From the NCBI RefSeq assembly GCF_001624705.1, contig NZ_JSEO01000009.1, positions 1-64,000 of the forward strand: a stretch of DNA of 64,000 nucleotides, given 5' to 3'. Position numbers and translations under genes: made by a program. The notes beneath the pieces were generated by a model. The model worked only from the letters and a program-made list of their open reading frames with translations. It made no database searches and was not told where the DNA came from. Positions within the stretch are counted from its first letter, which is position 1. The number at the start of each line of letters is the position of its first letter. Of this stretch, positions 1 to 11,680 are shown in pieces. Source of the DNA: Marinomonas sp. SBI8L (GTDB taxonomy: Bacteria > Pseudomonadota > Gammaproteobacteria > Pseudomonadales > Marinomonadaceae).

Positions 1-80
1 TTTTCAAGTTGGCAAGAAGATGTGCTATCTAAACACGCCTTGGCAACGAGAAGTTTTAACTCACGACTATATTTGGACAT
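1..80 (-). CDS. IS3-family transposase OrfA, N-terminal fragment
   Basis: An open frame starts with ATG at 80-78 on the minus strand and runs off the left edge. The visible 26 residues begin MSKYSRELKLLVAKACLD, matching the start of IS3/IS150-type OrfA proteins, which carry a helix-turn-helix that binds the element ends. In this family OrfA and a downstream OrfB integrase are normally joined by programmed frameshifting; neither the HTH nor OrfB is visible here. Whether the element is intact or active cannot be told. Too little is present for a firmer subgroup call. Confidence 0.7.
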   Translation of the reverse strand, partial: MSKYSRELKLLVAKACLDSTSSCQLE

Positions 81-84
81 AAAA

Positions 85-121
85 GACCCCCAGTAATTAG
101 TTTGTCCAACTATTGGGGGTC
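85..121 (-). repeat. Hairpin at the IS end
   Basis: GACCCCCA (85-92) pairs with TGGGGGTC (114-121) around a loop of about 21 nt, just inside the element end and immediately before the OrfA start at 80. Such hairpins in IS3-type elements are thought to limit transposase translation when transcription reads in from a neighbour. Here read-through from gyrB, on the same strand, would produce exactly that RNA. The structure is seen; the role is inferred. Confidence 0.6.
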
Positions 122-162
122 AGTTCACATTAGGCTGCTTTTTTGATTTTGCTAAGGCTAAG

Positions 163-2586
<2,424 letters not shown>

Positions 2587-3714
2587 TTAACTCTCCTGCA
2601 AAGCATCACTCGGATAATGGGACAATTCGCCTGCTTTCATTGCAAAGTGACGAACGTCGGTCGTCTCAGACCAGTCATAATCCATTATTTCTGGGCCGAC
2701 ACTTGTAATAAAAATTTGGCTATCTAACGCTTCTAATAATTGACAGAGTTTATCTCTGTGCTCTTTGTCTAGTTCAGCTGGTAAGTCATCTACCAGAAAG
2801 ACGATCGAACGTCCTGATTCTATCAACAGCTTGCCTTGGGCTATTTTCAAGGCAGATACCACTAATTTTTGCTGGCCACGAGATAAAGCATCGAGAGCAT
2901 CACCATGGGGTGTTTTTACTCTTAAATCAGCTCTTTGAGGTCCAGTATTAGAATATCCAGACTCAATATCTCGCGTGCGGCTAGCATCTAACACTTGAGC
3001 TAATGATTTTTGCGCATCCCAACCTTGGTATAGCTGCAAATTCACTTCAAGCTCAGCATTTAAGCTTAATAAAACCTGTTTAAAGACAGGAATTAAGCGA
3101 TCTAGGTAATCATGACGGTACTGATTTACCTCTGAGCCTAATCGAATCAGCTCATGATCAAATGCTAACAACAAACTATCAGATATTTTACCACGTCTGA
3201 GTAAGGAATTGCGCTGTTTTAATGCTTTTTGCCAGCCTCGCCATGCATTTATAAAGCCTGTTGCATGATGAAACACACCCCAGTCAAGAAACTGGCGTCG
3301 AATCTTAGGAGAACCTTCTAATAATCGAAAGGCATCAGGGTTAATTAGCTGTACGGGAAGGGCTTGGGTAAGCTCAACCAAGGATTGAATTTTTTGACCT
3401 GAGACCCGTGCATCTAAACTCCCATCTAGTTGGCGTTTGAGGCCTATTGGCTGAGGTGATTGACGCATACCAGAAGCCGTTTCAGCTTGCTCAAGCAAAG
3501 CAAAAATTACGCACTCAGAGGTTTCTTTTTGAATATAGGTTTTATGTTTATGGCTGCGAAAAGAGCGACCTAAGGATAATAGGTGAATCGCTTCCAAAAC
3601 AGAGGTTTTACCACTGCCATTGGCACCAGAAATTAAATTAACTTGAGGAGAAGGTTGCAAACGGACGTTGGATAAATTTCTTAGCTGGGAGATATCCAAG
3701 CGATGCAGGGGCAT
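2587..3714 (-). CDS. recF: DNA replication and repair protein RecF
   Basis: SMC-like ATPase that works with RecO and RecR to load RecA at single-strand gaps. The 375-aa protein shows Walker A GANGSGKTS (about 30-38), the ABC-type signature LSRGQQKLV and Walker B IVFLVDD, in the expected order. Length is close to the family norm (about 357-375). It lies 77 bp downstream of dnaN and directly abuts gyrB, in the conserved order of the replication cluster. The short dnaN-recF gap holds an AT-rich imperfect inverted repeat (GCCAAACTAGGT...ACCTAGCTTGGC), a possible weak attenuator. Confidence 0.97.
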   Translation of the reverse strand: MPLHRLDISQLRNLSNVRLQPSPQVNLISGANGSGKTSVLEAIHLLSLGRSFRSHKHKTYIQKETSECVIFALLEQAETASGMRQSPQPIGLKRQLDGSLDARVSGQKIQSLVELTQALPVQLINPDAFRLLEGSPKIRRQFLDWGVFHHATGFINAWRGWQKALKQRNSLLRRGKISDSLLLAFDHELIRLGSEVNQYRHDYLDRLIPVFKQVLLSLNAELEVNLQLYQGWDAQKSLAQVLDASRTRDIESGYSNTGPQRADLRVKTPHGDALDALSRGQQKLVVSALKIAQGKLLIESGRSIVFLVDDLPAELDKEHRDKLCQLLEALDSQIFITSVGPEIMDYDWSETTDVRHFAMKAGELSHYPSDALQES

Positions 3715-3791
3715 ACAGATAAACCTTGTGGGATAGCGTCTAATGCCAAACTAGGTTTGATCATCACCTAGCTTGGCATTATAAGAATCGA

Positions 3792-4889
3792 TTATAGACG
3801 CATTGGCATCACGACATATTGCGCCGCGTGACTATCAGCTTCTTCGACTAGCGCACTGGCAGTCGCATCATTTAATGAAATACGAACTTCCTGGCTATTC
3901 ACTACACCTAAGACATCTAGCAAGTAGCTTACGTTAAAGCCAACTTCTAGGTTTTCACCTTGGTATTGAACCAATACAGATTCTTCGGCTTCTTCTTGCT
4001 CTGGGTTGTTCGCAAAAACTTGCAACATACCATTCGTAAGAATCAAGCGAACACCACGATACTTTTCATTAGAAAGAATCGAAGCACGAAGGAAAACTTG
4101 ACGTAATTCCAGACGGTCAGCAATCACAATCTTGTCATTATTACGTGGAATTACTCTGTGATAATCAGGGAACTTACCTTCTACTAATTTAGAAGTGAAA
4201 ATGTAATCTGCGACCTTCGCACGGATATGGTTTGAACCAATTTGAAGCTCAACCGTTTCATCTGTATCACTTAATAAGCGGTTAAGTTCTAGTACACCTT
4301 TACGAGGTACAATAACTTGGGTGAGGTCACCAGACACTTGTGCATCTTCAATTGCCGTTGCTAGACGGTGTCCGTCAGTTGCAACAACACGCAGTTGTCC
4401 ATCAGCAACTTCAAACAACATGCCGTTTAGATAGTAACGAACATCTTGGTTCGCCATGGCAAAGCCCGTTTTCTCAATCAATTTGCGTACGCTGTTTTGC
4501 GCCACAACCACGCTTAGGTCACCTTGCATATCTTGGATATTAGGGAACTCATCAGCAGGTAAGGTCGATAAAGTAAAACGAGAACGTCCTGAACGAATTA
4601 CTGCACGAGTATCATCCACAGACAATTCAATCACAGCACTGTCCGGTAAACTTTTGCAGATATCCATTAGCTTACGAGCAGGAACAGTAATACGGCCTTC
4701 TTGGCACTCATCTAATGTGATATGACCCACTAATTCTACTTCTAAATCAGAGCCAGTTAAGGTTAAAACATTGTCTTTAACCTCTAACAATACATTGGCT
4801 AAAACAGGCATAGTTTGCTTGCGTTCAACCACACCAGCAACAAGTTGGAGTGGCTTTAGAAGTGCCTCGCGGACAACTGAAAATTTCAT
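3792..4889 (-). CDS. dnaN: DNA polymerase III beta sliding clamp
   Basis: Processivity clamp that encircles DNA and tethers Pol III and repair partners. I place the start at ATG 4889 (MKFSVVREALLKPLQ), giving 365 aa, because AGGAAAAT lies just upstream and this is the usual N-terminus. A frame-compatible ATG seven codons earlier (4910) would add an atypical MINTRKI. The sequence spans the three clamp domains and ends in PMRL, the normal C-terminus. It lies 29 bp after dnaA and is probably co-transcribed with it. Confidence 0.97.
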   Translation of the reverse strand: MKFSVVREALLKPLQLVAGVVERKQTMPVLANVLLEVKDNVLTLTGSDLEVELVGHITLDECQEGRITVPARKLMDICKSLPDSAVIELSVDDTRAVIRSGRSRFTLSTLPADEFPNIQDMQGDLSVVVAQNSVRKLIEKTGFAMANQDVRYYLNGMLFEVADGQLRVVATDGHRLATAIEDAQVSGDLTQVIVPRKGVLELNRLLSDTDETVELQIGSNHIRAKVADYIFTSKLVEGKFPDYHRVIPRNNDKIVIADRLELRQVFLRASILSNEKYRGVRLILTNGMLQVFANNPEQEEAEESVLVQYQGENLEVGFNVSYLLDVLGVVNSQEVRISLNDATASALVEEADSHAAQYVVMPMRL

Positions 4890-4918
4890 TATTTTCCTCG
4901 TATTTATCAATCACGACC

Positions 4919-6463
4919 TTAGGTCGTCAAAATTCGCATAAGTTGCTTATAGTCTTCACGAATATCCGAATCCGTATCCTGTAGTTCTTTGATCTTACGA
5001 ATAGCATGGAGTGCTGTTGTATGATCTCGACCACCAAAAGCATCACCGATTTCAGGCAGGCTATGGTTTGTCAGTTCTTTTGCAAGTGACATGGCAACTT
5101 GACGGGGGCGGGCAATCGAACGATTACGACGCTTCGACAATAAATCACTTATTTTAATCTTGTAATACTCAGCCACAATACGCTGAATATTATCTATGTT
5201 TACTAGCTTATCTTGCAATGCAAGTAAGTCTTTTAAAGACTCTCTAACAAAGTCAGGTGTTATAGCACGGCCCGTAAAGTGAGAGTTGGCAATAACACGT
5301 TTTAGCGCCCCTTCTAATTCACGTACATTGGAGCGAATTTTCTGTGCAATAAAGAAGGCTGAGTCATAAGACAGTTTAATATTACTTTCATCTGCCTTAC
5401 GCATCAAAATAGCGACTCGAGTTTCAAGCTCAGGTGGCTCAATCGCTACCGTTAAGCCCCAACCAAATCGAGATTTAAGTCTGTCTTCTAACCCTTTGAT
5501 CTCTTTAGGATAACGATCACAGGTCAGAATCATTTGCTGGCCACCCTCTAATAAGGCATTAAAGGTATGGAAGAATTCTTCTTGGGTTCTATCTTTTCCA
5601 GCAAAGAATTGAATATCGTCAATTAGCAAAGCATCAACAGAACGGTAATAACGTTTAAAGTCATTAATCGCATTAAGCTGTAATGCCTTCACCATATCAG
5701 CAACAAATCGCTCCGAATGTAGATATACCACCTTAGCATTCGGATTATGACGCATTAACTCAGTACCCACAGCTTGCATTAAGTGAGTTTTACCTAAACC
5801 AACTCCACCATAAATGAATAATGGGTTATATGCGCCACCTGGATTTTCAGCAACTTGTAATGCCGCAGCATGAGCTAATTGGTTCGACTTACCTTCAACA
5901 AAGTTATCAAAAGTAAAAGAATTATTTAGATTAGCACCGTGATTAATCCCTCCTTCCACATCGACTTTACGATTAGATGAAGGAGATAAAGGAAGCTGTC
6001 CTTGCTTATAAGGTTCTAAATCACCAATCAAGCCACTATCAGAAAGCTTTAATGGTGCTTCAAATTCAAGGTCTGCATGCTTTTCAGTGTCCTCTTCCAT
6101 TAAGCTAAAGCCTGGTCGATAGCTGACATCTGAAGAAAGATCTTCACTGATAGGAGTAACAACGGTTTCTACGACTGGCGCAGGTGCTGGCGGAGCACTA
6201 GGTTTGCTAAAACCTTGTGAACGAACGGTAAAGGATAAAACGGGTGCAGGCTCACTACCAGCAAACTCTGTTAGCAGCTCTTTTATACGCGTTTGATACT
6301 TATTACTCACCCAATCTAATACAAATCGATTAGGGGCCGAGAGAATTAAATCGCCATTTGAATTGACTTCAGCATCAAGAGGACGAATCCAAGTATTGAA
6401 TTGTTGAGCAGAAAACTCATCTTGTAATCGCTTTTGACAAAGATCCCAATACTCCAACGACAC
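4919..6463 (-). CDS. dnaA: Chromosomal replication initiator DnaA
   Basis: AAA+ initiator that binds DnaA boxes and melts the origin. The 514-aa protein has domain I (about 1-80), a long proline/acidic linker as domain II (about 80-178), the AAA+ module with Walker A GGVGLGKT (219-226) and Walker B LLIDDIQF, and a C-terminal DNA-binding domain carrying [13 protein letters not shown] and [11 protein letters not shown]. The linker makes it longer than E. coli DnaA (467 aa), as is common in Oceanospirillales and Pseudomonas. The gene reads away from a gap packed with DnaA boxes, which fits autoregulation. Confidence 0.98.
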   Translation of the reverse strand: MSLEYWDLCQKRLQDEFSAQQFNTWIRPLDAEVNSNGDLILSAPNRFVLDWVSNKYQTRIKELLTEFAGSEPAPVLSFTVRSQGFSKPSAPPAPAPVVETVVTPISEDLSSDVSYRPGFSLMEEDTEKHADLEFEAPLKLSDSGLIGDLEPYKQGQLPLSPSSNRKVDVEGGINHGANLNNSFTFDNFVEGKSNQLAHAAALQVAENPGGAYNPLFIYGGVGLGKTHLMQAVGTELMRHNPNAKVVYLHSERFVADMVKALQLNAINDFKRYYRSVDALLIDDIQFFAGKDRTQEEFFHTFNALLEGGQQMILTCDRYPKEIKGLEDRLKSRFGWGLTVAIEPPELETRVAILMRKADESNIKLSYDSAFFIAQKIRSNVRELEGALKRVIANSHFTGRAITPDFVRESLKDLLALQDKLVNIDNIQRIVAEYYKIKISDLLSKRRNRSIARPRQVAMSLAKELTNHSLPEIGDAFGGRDHTTALHAIRKIKELQDTDSDIREDYKQLMRILTT

Positions 6464-6994
6464 TAACTTTTACTCCTGCTGGGCAAATAAAAAACAGTTA
6501 AGCGCGAAATTCTAACTCGGAGCGAACCAGTTATCCACAAAAAGATGTAAATTAGTTAAGAATACACAGGAAAAAGTGAATTCGTTAGAAAATGTTAATA
6601 ACAGGGGCAGTTATTAACACAAGCAAAATTAAAACCTTAAATGTGGATAAAACACCTAGTTATCAACATAAAAACATTCTCTTGTTAATTGTTTTATTAA
6701 CATCTTTTTTCCAATTTAAGACAATGATTTTATTCACAATTAGCATGTAAAAAACATAGACTGTGAATATCTTTTTAACTTTTTAATTTTTTTCGTCCAC
6801 ACATTTCATGAAGCTTGTTAATAAAATGTTGATGTATTATTTCTCTAGTTTTTTAGCCCAATTGTATGTTTAACGATTGAATTCATTGACAAACTCCAAT
6901 AAAATTCGCCGCCTGATTTTGAATCAAAAAGAAGAGGCTTGGCTAAGGCTAACCCTCAAAACTGAAACACTGCTTCAGTAGTGAGAGAAAGAAA
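6464..6994. other. Origin-like dnaA-rpmH intergenic region with DnaA-box cluster
   Basis: No gene is seen in this 531-bp AT-rich gap. Matches to the DnaA box TTATNCACA occur at 6531-6539 (TTATCCACA), 6642-6650 (its reverse complement) and 6730-6738 (TTATTCACA). One-mismatch boxes lie at 6593-6601, 6611-6619, 6660-6668, 6694-6702, 6762-6770 and 6816-6824. Very AT-rich stretches around 6660-6850 could be the unwinding element. This is the oriC position in Pseudomonas, so it is a strong origin candidate. The boxes near 6531 may also autoregulate dnaA. Confidence 0.75.
6877..6905 (+). promoter_or_regulatory. Candidate sigma-70 promoter for rpmH-rnpA
   Basis: TTGAAT (6877-6882) and TAAAAT (6900-6905) are separated by 17 nt, about 90 bp before the rpmH start. 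A TTGACA hexamer also occurs at 6886-6891 but has no -10 at suitable spacing. The call rests on sequence match only. Confidence 0.45.
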
Positions 6995-7129
6995 ATGAAA
7001 AGAACTTTTCAACCTAGCGTTCTAAAACGTAAGCGTAACCACGGTTTCCGTGCCCGTATGGCTACTAAAGGCGGTCGTGCTGTTATCACACGTCGTCGTG
7101 CTCGTGGTCGTAAGTCTCTAAGCGCATAA
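6995..7129 (+). CDS. rpmH: 50S ribosomal protein L34
   Basis: A 44-aa, very basic protein beginning [20 protein letters not shown] and ending in KSLSA, the unmistakable L34 signature of the large ribosomal subunit. The length is exactly typical. A GAGAGAAAG ribosome site lies just upstream of the ATG. It is divergent from dnaA and seven bases upstream of rnpA, the classic rpmH-rnpA pair. Both are probably driven by the promoter near 6877-6905. Confidence 0.98.
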   Translation: MKRTFQPSVLKRKRNHGFRARMATKGGRAVITRRRARGRKSLSA

Positions 7130-7136
7130 GCCGTTT

Positions 7137-7535
7137 ATGACAGACTTTTGTTTTCCCCGGCAGGTCAGATTACTGACTGCTGGGGATTATCAAACCGTAT
7201 TTAATCACACCTCTTGTAAAGTCTTTGCTGGCGAATTTCTTCTTTTAGCAACCAAACGAGATGACGACCTTTCAAGGTTGGGGCTCATTGTTGCTAAAAA
7301 AAATGAAAAACGAGCAGTAGGACGAAACCGCATCAAACGACTCGTACGGGAGTCCTTCCGTCATCATAAAGTCGAACTCGCTGGATTTGACATTGTCTTT
7401 CTAGCACGCCAAGGAATTAAAGAGTTAGATAACCCAACTTTGTCAAAACGCATAGACAAAGCATGGAATCAACTTATTAAAAGGTCTAAAAAAACCAATA
7501 ATCAGTCAAAAGACACGAAAGCCAAACAGAAATAG
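7137..7535 (+). CDS. rnpA: Ribonuclease P protein component
   Basis: Protein subunit of RNase P, which assists the catalytic RNA in trimming tRNA 5' leaders. The 132-aa basic protein carries the family motif KRAVGRNRIKRLVRESFR (around 60-80), which contacts the RNA, and a lysine-rich tail. The length is normal (about 115-135). It follows rpmH by 7 nt. In most relatives yidD overlaps or follows rnpA before yidC; here the 150-bp interval to yidC is too short for yidD and shows only hairpins. Confidence 0.96.
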   Translation: MTDFCFPRQVRLLTAGDYQTVFNHTSCKVFAGEFLLLATKRDDDLSRLGLIVAKKNEKRAVGRNRIKRLVRESFRHHKVELAGFDIVFLARQGIKELDNPTLSKRIDKAWNQLIKRSKKTNNQSKDTKAKQK

Positions 7536-7641
7536 GCTGAAAAAAGCTTGAAAGGCTGGTTTAATAACGCCAGTTTTTTTCGTGAAGCTTTTGTCTGACA
7601 TACGCGACCATTATTGGCAGGATGTAAGAGACGTGAGTTTC

Positions 7642-7659
7642 AGGGCCTGGCCCTTTTTT
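7642..7659 (+). terminator. Candidate rho-independent terminator or attenuator between rnpA and yidC
   Basis: AGGGC/GCCCT with a 3-nt loop is followed by six T residues (7642-7659). A weaker hairpin with a T-run (CTGG...CCAG then T7) lies about 80 bp earlier. Together they suggest the rpmH-rnpA transcript is at least partly separated from yidC. The stem is short, so partial termination is more likely than full termination. Confidence 0.5.
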
Positions 7660-7686
7660 CTAACCAAACAATATTAGTTGAATACC

Positions 7687-9330
7687 ATGGATTTCAGACG
7701 TTATTTTTTATGGGGTGCACTTTTTGTTGTTGGCTATATGCTGTTTTTACAGTGGAACCAAGACTATGGTTCGGTGGCTACAAACAATGTTGCTCAAACA
7801 ACCCAAACACCAGTTTCCTCTAACAACACTGACATACCTTCAACGGTTGCTGCTCCTGCTGCATCCAATGACATTGTGGTCGACGCTCAACAACCCGCTT
7901 CAGGAACTCTGATTCAAGTTGAAACAGATACCTTAATAGTGTCTATCGATCCATTAGGTGGTGATATTGTTAAAGCGTCTTTGCCTGATTATAAGACAGC
8001 ACAAGGTTCAACTGATCCCTTCGTTCTATTAGATAATGGTGTAGAGCGTATTTATGTCACTCAAAGTGGTCTTGTTGGAGCCAATGGTCCTGATGCAAAT
8101 AAGGCAGGCCGCCCACATTACCGTGCTGAACAAACTCAATTTACCTTAGGTGACGGCGAAGACAGCCTTCAAGTTAACCTGTATTTTACGGATGAAAATG
8201 GCGTTCAATATACCAAGACCTTCACTTTCAGTCGTGGTAAATACGCAGTTCGCCAAGTCATAACGGTTGATAACAATGCCTCAACCGCTTGGCGTGGTAA
8301 TTTATTCGCGCAAATTAAGCGTGATAATACAGAAGATCCAAGTGCATCTAGTGCAATGGGCCTACAGCCTTACTTAGGTGGCGCTATTTCGACAACAGAG
8401 ACTCCATACTCTAAAGTAAGCTTCTCTGATATGGCAGAAAGCCCAACTAAAGTCACGACGACTGATGGCTGGATTGCTCTACTACAACATTACTTTGTAA
8501 GTGCTTGGGTACCAGAGCCAAACCAAAAAGCAACCCTGTATACACGCCAAAAAGGCGAATTCAATATCATAGGCTTTACTGGCCCAAGTGTTGAAATTGC
8601 AGCAGGTACTCAAGGTTCATTGAGCTCAACTTTGTACATGGGTCCTAAGTTACAAGATCAATTAAGTGCAACAGCAGAGAACTTAGAACTCACCGTAGAC
8701 TATGGTTGGCTGTGGTGGTTAGCACAGCCTTTATTCTGGCTACTAACAGCAATTCAATCTTTTGTTGTTAACTGGGGTATTGCCATCATCCTTGTGGTTG
8801 TTGTGGTAAAAGCTTTGTTCTTCAAACTATCTGCAGCAAGTTATCGTTCAATGGCTAAGATGCGTAAATTTGGCCCAGAGCTAACACGTTTACGTGAACA
8901 GCATGGTGATGATAGACAAAAAATGTCTGCCGCCATGATGGAGTTATATAAGAAAGAGAAGATTAACCCGTTAGGGGGCTGTTTACCTATCTTGGTACAA
9001 ATGCCAGTATTCTTATCTCTATACTGGGTACTAATGGAAAGTGTAGAACTACGTCATGCGCCATTTATGCTTTGGATTAATGACCTTTCTGCAATGGATC
9101 CATTCTTCATCCTACCATTACTAATGGGTGTGAGTATGTTTGCTCAACAAATGTTGAACCCAACACCGCCAGACCCAATGCAAGCACGTATTATGAAGAT
9201 AATGCCTGTTGCTTTTACTGTTTTCTTCCTATGGTTCCCAAGTGGCTTGGTACTATACTGGGTAGTCAACAATACCTTATCTATCCTACAGCAATACGTT
9301 ATTACTAAGCGTATTGAAAATGAAGCCTAA
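7687..9330 (+). CDS. yidC: Membrane protein insertase YidC
   Basis: Inner-membrane insertase that works alone or with SecYEG. I choose ATG 7687 (MDFRRYFLWGALFVVGYMLF), giving 547 aa; an in-frame TTG three codons earlier is less likely. Order: N-terminal membrane anchor (about 5-22), a Thr/Ser/Ala-rich linker, a large periplasmic P1 beta-domain (to about 330), then the conserved five-helix core with QMPVFLSLYWVLMESVELR and the C-terminal segment FFLWFPSGLVLYWVVNN. The long periplasmic domain is typical of Gram-negative YidC. Its substrates include ATP synthase subunit c, encoded downstream in this window. Confidence 0.97.
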   Translation: MDFRRYFLWGALFVVGYMLFLQWNQDYGSVATNNVAQTTQTPVSSNNTDIPSTVAAPAASNDIVVDAQQPASGTLIQVETDTLIVSIDPLGGDIVKASLPDYKTAQGSTDPFVLLDNGVERIYVTQSGLVGANGPDANKAGRPHYRAEQTQFTLGDGEDSLQVNLYFTDENGVQYTKTFTFSRGKYAVRQVITVDNNASTAWRGNLFAQIKRDNTEDPSASSAMGLQPYLGGAISTTETPYSKVSFSDMAESPTKVTTTDGWIALLQHYFVSAWVPEPNQKATLYTRQKGEFNIIGFTGPSVEIAAGTQGSLSSTLYMGPKLQDQLSATAENLELTVDYGWLWWLAQPLFWLLTAIQSFVVNWGIAIILVVVVVKALFFKLSAASYRSMAKMRKFGPELTRLREQHGDDRQKMSAAMMELYKKEKINPLGGCLPILVQMPVFLSLYWVLMESVELRHAPFMLWINDLSAMDPFFILPLLMGVSMFAQQMLNPTPPDPMQARIMKIMPVAFTVFFLWFPSGLVLYWVVNNTLSILQQYVITKRIENEA

Positions 9331-9356
9331 AGGTTTCAAGTAAGATAAGATAATTT

Positions 9357-9384
9357 AAAAGGGCCTCTGATGAGGTCCTTTTTT
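9357..9384 (+). terminator. Rho-independent terminator after yidC
   Basis: AAGGGCCTC pairs with GAGGTCCTT (one G-U) around a TGAT loop and is followed by TTTTTTAT. It lies 27 bp after the yidC stop and separates it from mnmE. Confidence 0.75.
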
Positions 9385-9492
9385 ATGACCTGTTTTAATC
9401 CAGACTAAGCTCTTTTAGTGGCTTGAGATTGCCCTTAGACTAGCTGATAATTTAAGCACTCCATACATAGCTCGATAACATATAGGCAAATA

Positions 9493-10875
9493 ATGACGGA
9501 ATTAAGCCAAGTCCTAGATAAAGATACAATTGCAGCACAAGCGACACCACCTGGTAGAGGTGGCGTAGGTATTATCCGACTATCAGGCCCTTTAAGTTTA
9601 ACCATAGCAGAGCAAATTTTAGGCTTTAAACCTAGCCCTAGACACGCTCATTATGGACCCTTTAAAGATGCTGCTGGGGAGCAAATAGATTTAGGAATAG
9701 CGATTTATTTTCCTAATCCTAACTCCTTTACTGGTGAAGATGTCATTGAGTTTCAAGGTCATGGTGGACCTGTCATTATAGATATGTTGCTTAGCCGAAC
9801 TCTTGAGCTAGGTGCGAGATTAGCCCGTCCTGGAGAGTTCTCAGAACGTGCTTTCTTAAATGATAAAATGGATTTAACACAAGCCGAAGCCATTGCGGAT
9901 TTAATCGATTCAGCTTCAACTCAGGCAGCTAAATGTGCTTTAAGATCCTTACAAGGTGCTTTTTCTAAACGTATTGATGAACTCGTTGAGTCTCTTATCC
10001 ATTTACGTATTTATGTCGAAGCGGCGATAGACTTCCCAGAAGAAGAAATCGACTTTATTGGCGACGGTAAAGTAGCCAAAGAGCTGGCTGGTATTCAGCA
10101 AAACCTTATAGCAGTTCAGAAAGAAGCCAAGCAAGGAGCCATCATACGAGAAGGTATGAATGTGGTAATCGCAGGCCGTCCTAATGCAGGTAAATCTAGC
10201 CTGTTAAATGCTTTATCGGGTAAAGACTCTGCCATAGTCACCAATATAGAAGGCACCACACGAGATGTGCTTAGAGAGCAAATTCATATTGATGGCATGC
10301 CATTACATATTATCGATACAGCTGGCCTCAGGGAAAGCCCTGATGAAGTTGAGCAAATAGGGATTGAAAGGGCATGGCAAGAAATCCATAAGGCAGATCG
10401 TATTTTGCTTATGGTAGATAGTAAGTCCTCTTCGAATGAGACAGATCCAGCACAAATTTGGCCAGAGTTTGTCGCACAGCTCGCTAATCGAGATAACCTA
10501 ACCTTAGTTCGTAATAAAGTGGACCTGACCGAAGAGAAGGTAGGGGTAACTCAAGTAAATGATATCCCTGTTATTTCTTTATCTGCTAAAAATCATGATG
10601 GCGTTGAAAACCTTACCCAACACCTTAAAGATGTCATGGGGTACGACAGTACGACAGAAGGGGGCTTTATTGCTCGCCGTCGTCATATTGAAGCCCTGAA
10701 CAAAGCACAAGATTTTCTGAACGCTGGATCATTGCAGTTACATGATTTCGGTGCGGGAGAATTATTAGCAGAAGACTTAAAAGAAGCTCAAAATGCCTTG
10801 AGTGAAATCACTGGAGCCTTTACGAGTGATGACTTATTAGGTCGTATTTTTGGTTCTTTCTGTATTGGTAAATAG
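9493..10875 (+). CDS. mnmE: tRNA modification GTPase MnmE
   Basis: With MnmG it installs the cmnm5/mnm5 group on wobble uridine 34 of several tRNAs, using GTP, a one-carbon folate and FAD. The 460-aa protein has the N-terminal folate-binding domain ([15 protein letters not shown] near the start), a helical domain, a TrmE-type G domain inserted at about 215-380 with G1 GRPNAGKSS (228-236) and DTAGLRES, and the invariant C-terminal CIGK whose cysteine is functionally important. Its partner gene mnmG lies downstream across an origin-like gap. Confidence 0.97.
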   Translation: MTELSQVLDKDTIAAQATPPGRGGVGIIRLSGPLSLTIAEQILGFKPSPRHAHYGPFKDAAGEQIDLGIAIYFPNPNSFTGEDVIEFQGHGGPVIIDMLLSRTLELGARLARPGEFSERAFLNDKMDLTQAEAIADLIDSASTQAAKCALRSLQGAFSKRIDELVESLIHLRIYVEAAIDFPEEEIDFIGDGKVAKELAGIQQNLIAVQKEAKQGAIIREGMNVVIAGRPNAGKSSLLNALSGKDSAIVTNIEGTTRDVLREQIHIDGMPLHIIDTAGLRESPDEVEQIGIERAWQEIHKADRILLMVDSKSSSNETDPAQIWPEFVAQLANRDNLTLVRNKVDLTEEKVGVTQVNDIPVISLSAKNHDGVENLTQHLKDVMGYDSTTEGGFIARRRHIEALNKAQDFLNAGSLQLHDFGAGELLAEDLKEAQNALSEITGAFTSDDLLGRIFGSFCIGK

Positions 10876-10883
10876 CCATAATA

Positions 10884-10915
10884 AGGCAGATAAAGCGATT
10901 TTATCTGCCTCTTAA
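10884..10915 (+). terminator. Hairpin terminator after mnmE
   Basis: AGGCAGATAAA (10884-10894) pairs perfectly with TTTATCTGCCT (10900-10910) around a 5-nt loop, followed by CTTAATTTTG. The U-tract is broken, so termination may be leaky, but the 11-bp stem right after mnmE is convincing. Confidence 0.65.
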
Positions 10916-11680
10916 TTTTGTATTAATCCTTCAATCCCCACACCAGATTTCAATTCTAATCCTCCCTTACTTTTAAGCTATTTAGCTAAACCGCTAAACT
11001 CGGTGTTAATCAGGTACTTTTACATTTAGCCAAACTTTGTGAATAAAGAATCCTGTTCCTAAAATACCTTATCCACTGCTACAAACCAAAAAAGTAAGCA
11101 AAAACGCTTACCTGTTGAAAGTATTATTCACATTCTTTGTCTTTTTTAAGAAACATTTAACTTTTTTTATGTTTTTTAATGTGGATAAAAAAATATTGAA
11201 ATTAGATTAACAATGTCTTTAAAAGTCTTATTTTATCAACTGATTCAGCTACTTACGCACAAATAAACAAGTAAAAACACCTTGTTAATAAGTGTGGTGA
11301 TATCCTAACATTAAGTTTTGCACAGTTTTGAACAAGTAGGAGGCTTTAAAAACCAAGTGTATAACTATACATTTTATACACACCTTTAGGTTTTCCACAT
11401 CACAGCTTAATGTATCTATTTCTAACAGTTTTATATTTTATTAACATGATGATTTTTAATGTTTTTTTATTTTTATCAACAGATTTTGATCTGTTATATA
11501 ATAACTACAGATATAAGAATAGACATATATATACTTATATTTTTATTAATGATGACCGGGGGTAACAAGCTCGCTTCGCTTTCTTTTTGAAATTTTGGCT
11601 TTATACTAGCGCCCTCAAATTCGAGCATTGTTCGTTTTTTATTCGTTTTGTTTTTTCTTATTAGTAATACCGAGGTTCAA
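10911..11680. other. Second origin-like region between mnmE and mnmG
   Basis: No gene is seen in this 770-bp, very AT-rich gap. DnaA-box matches (TTATNCACA or complement) occur at 11038-11046, 11124-11132 and 11180-11188. One-mismatch boxes lie at 11069-11077, 11283-11291, 11392-11400, 11448-11456 and 11473-11481. Close to mnmG, the sequence around 11487-11545 (GATCTGTTATATAATAAC and following) is extremely AT-rich and resembles the 13-mer unwinding repeats of E. coli oriC, which also lies beside mnmG. A GACCGGGGG tract at 11553-11561 breaks the AT-rich run. This may be oriC, a second origin, or a DnaA-titrating site. Confidence 0.65.

Larger units (their letters stand above)
1..127 (-). mobile_element. 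IS3-family insertion sequence, terminal part (continues left of window)
   Basis: The element ends at about 127. Read on the minus strand it begins TGAACTGACCCCCA (114-127), a TG...CA-type terminal inverted repeat of the IS3/IS150 kind, followed by a hairpin and then the start of a transposase OrfA. The rest lies outside the window, so length, the other end and target duplication cannot be judged. It sits about 35 bp past the gyrB stop codon. The family call rests on the repeat, the hairpin and the OrfA N-terminus seen together. Confidence 0.75.

Noticed and set aside
6886-6905. TTGACA followed by TAAAAT as an rpmH promoter
   Set aside because: The spacer is only 8 nt. The TTGAAT at 6877-6882 with a 17-nt spacer to the same TAAAAT is the better choice.
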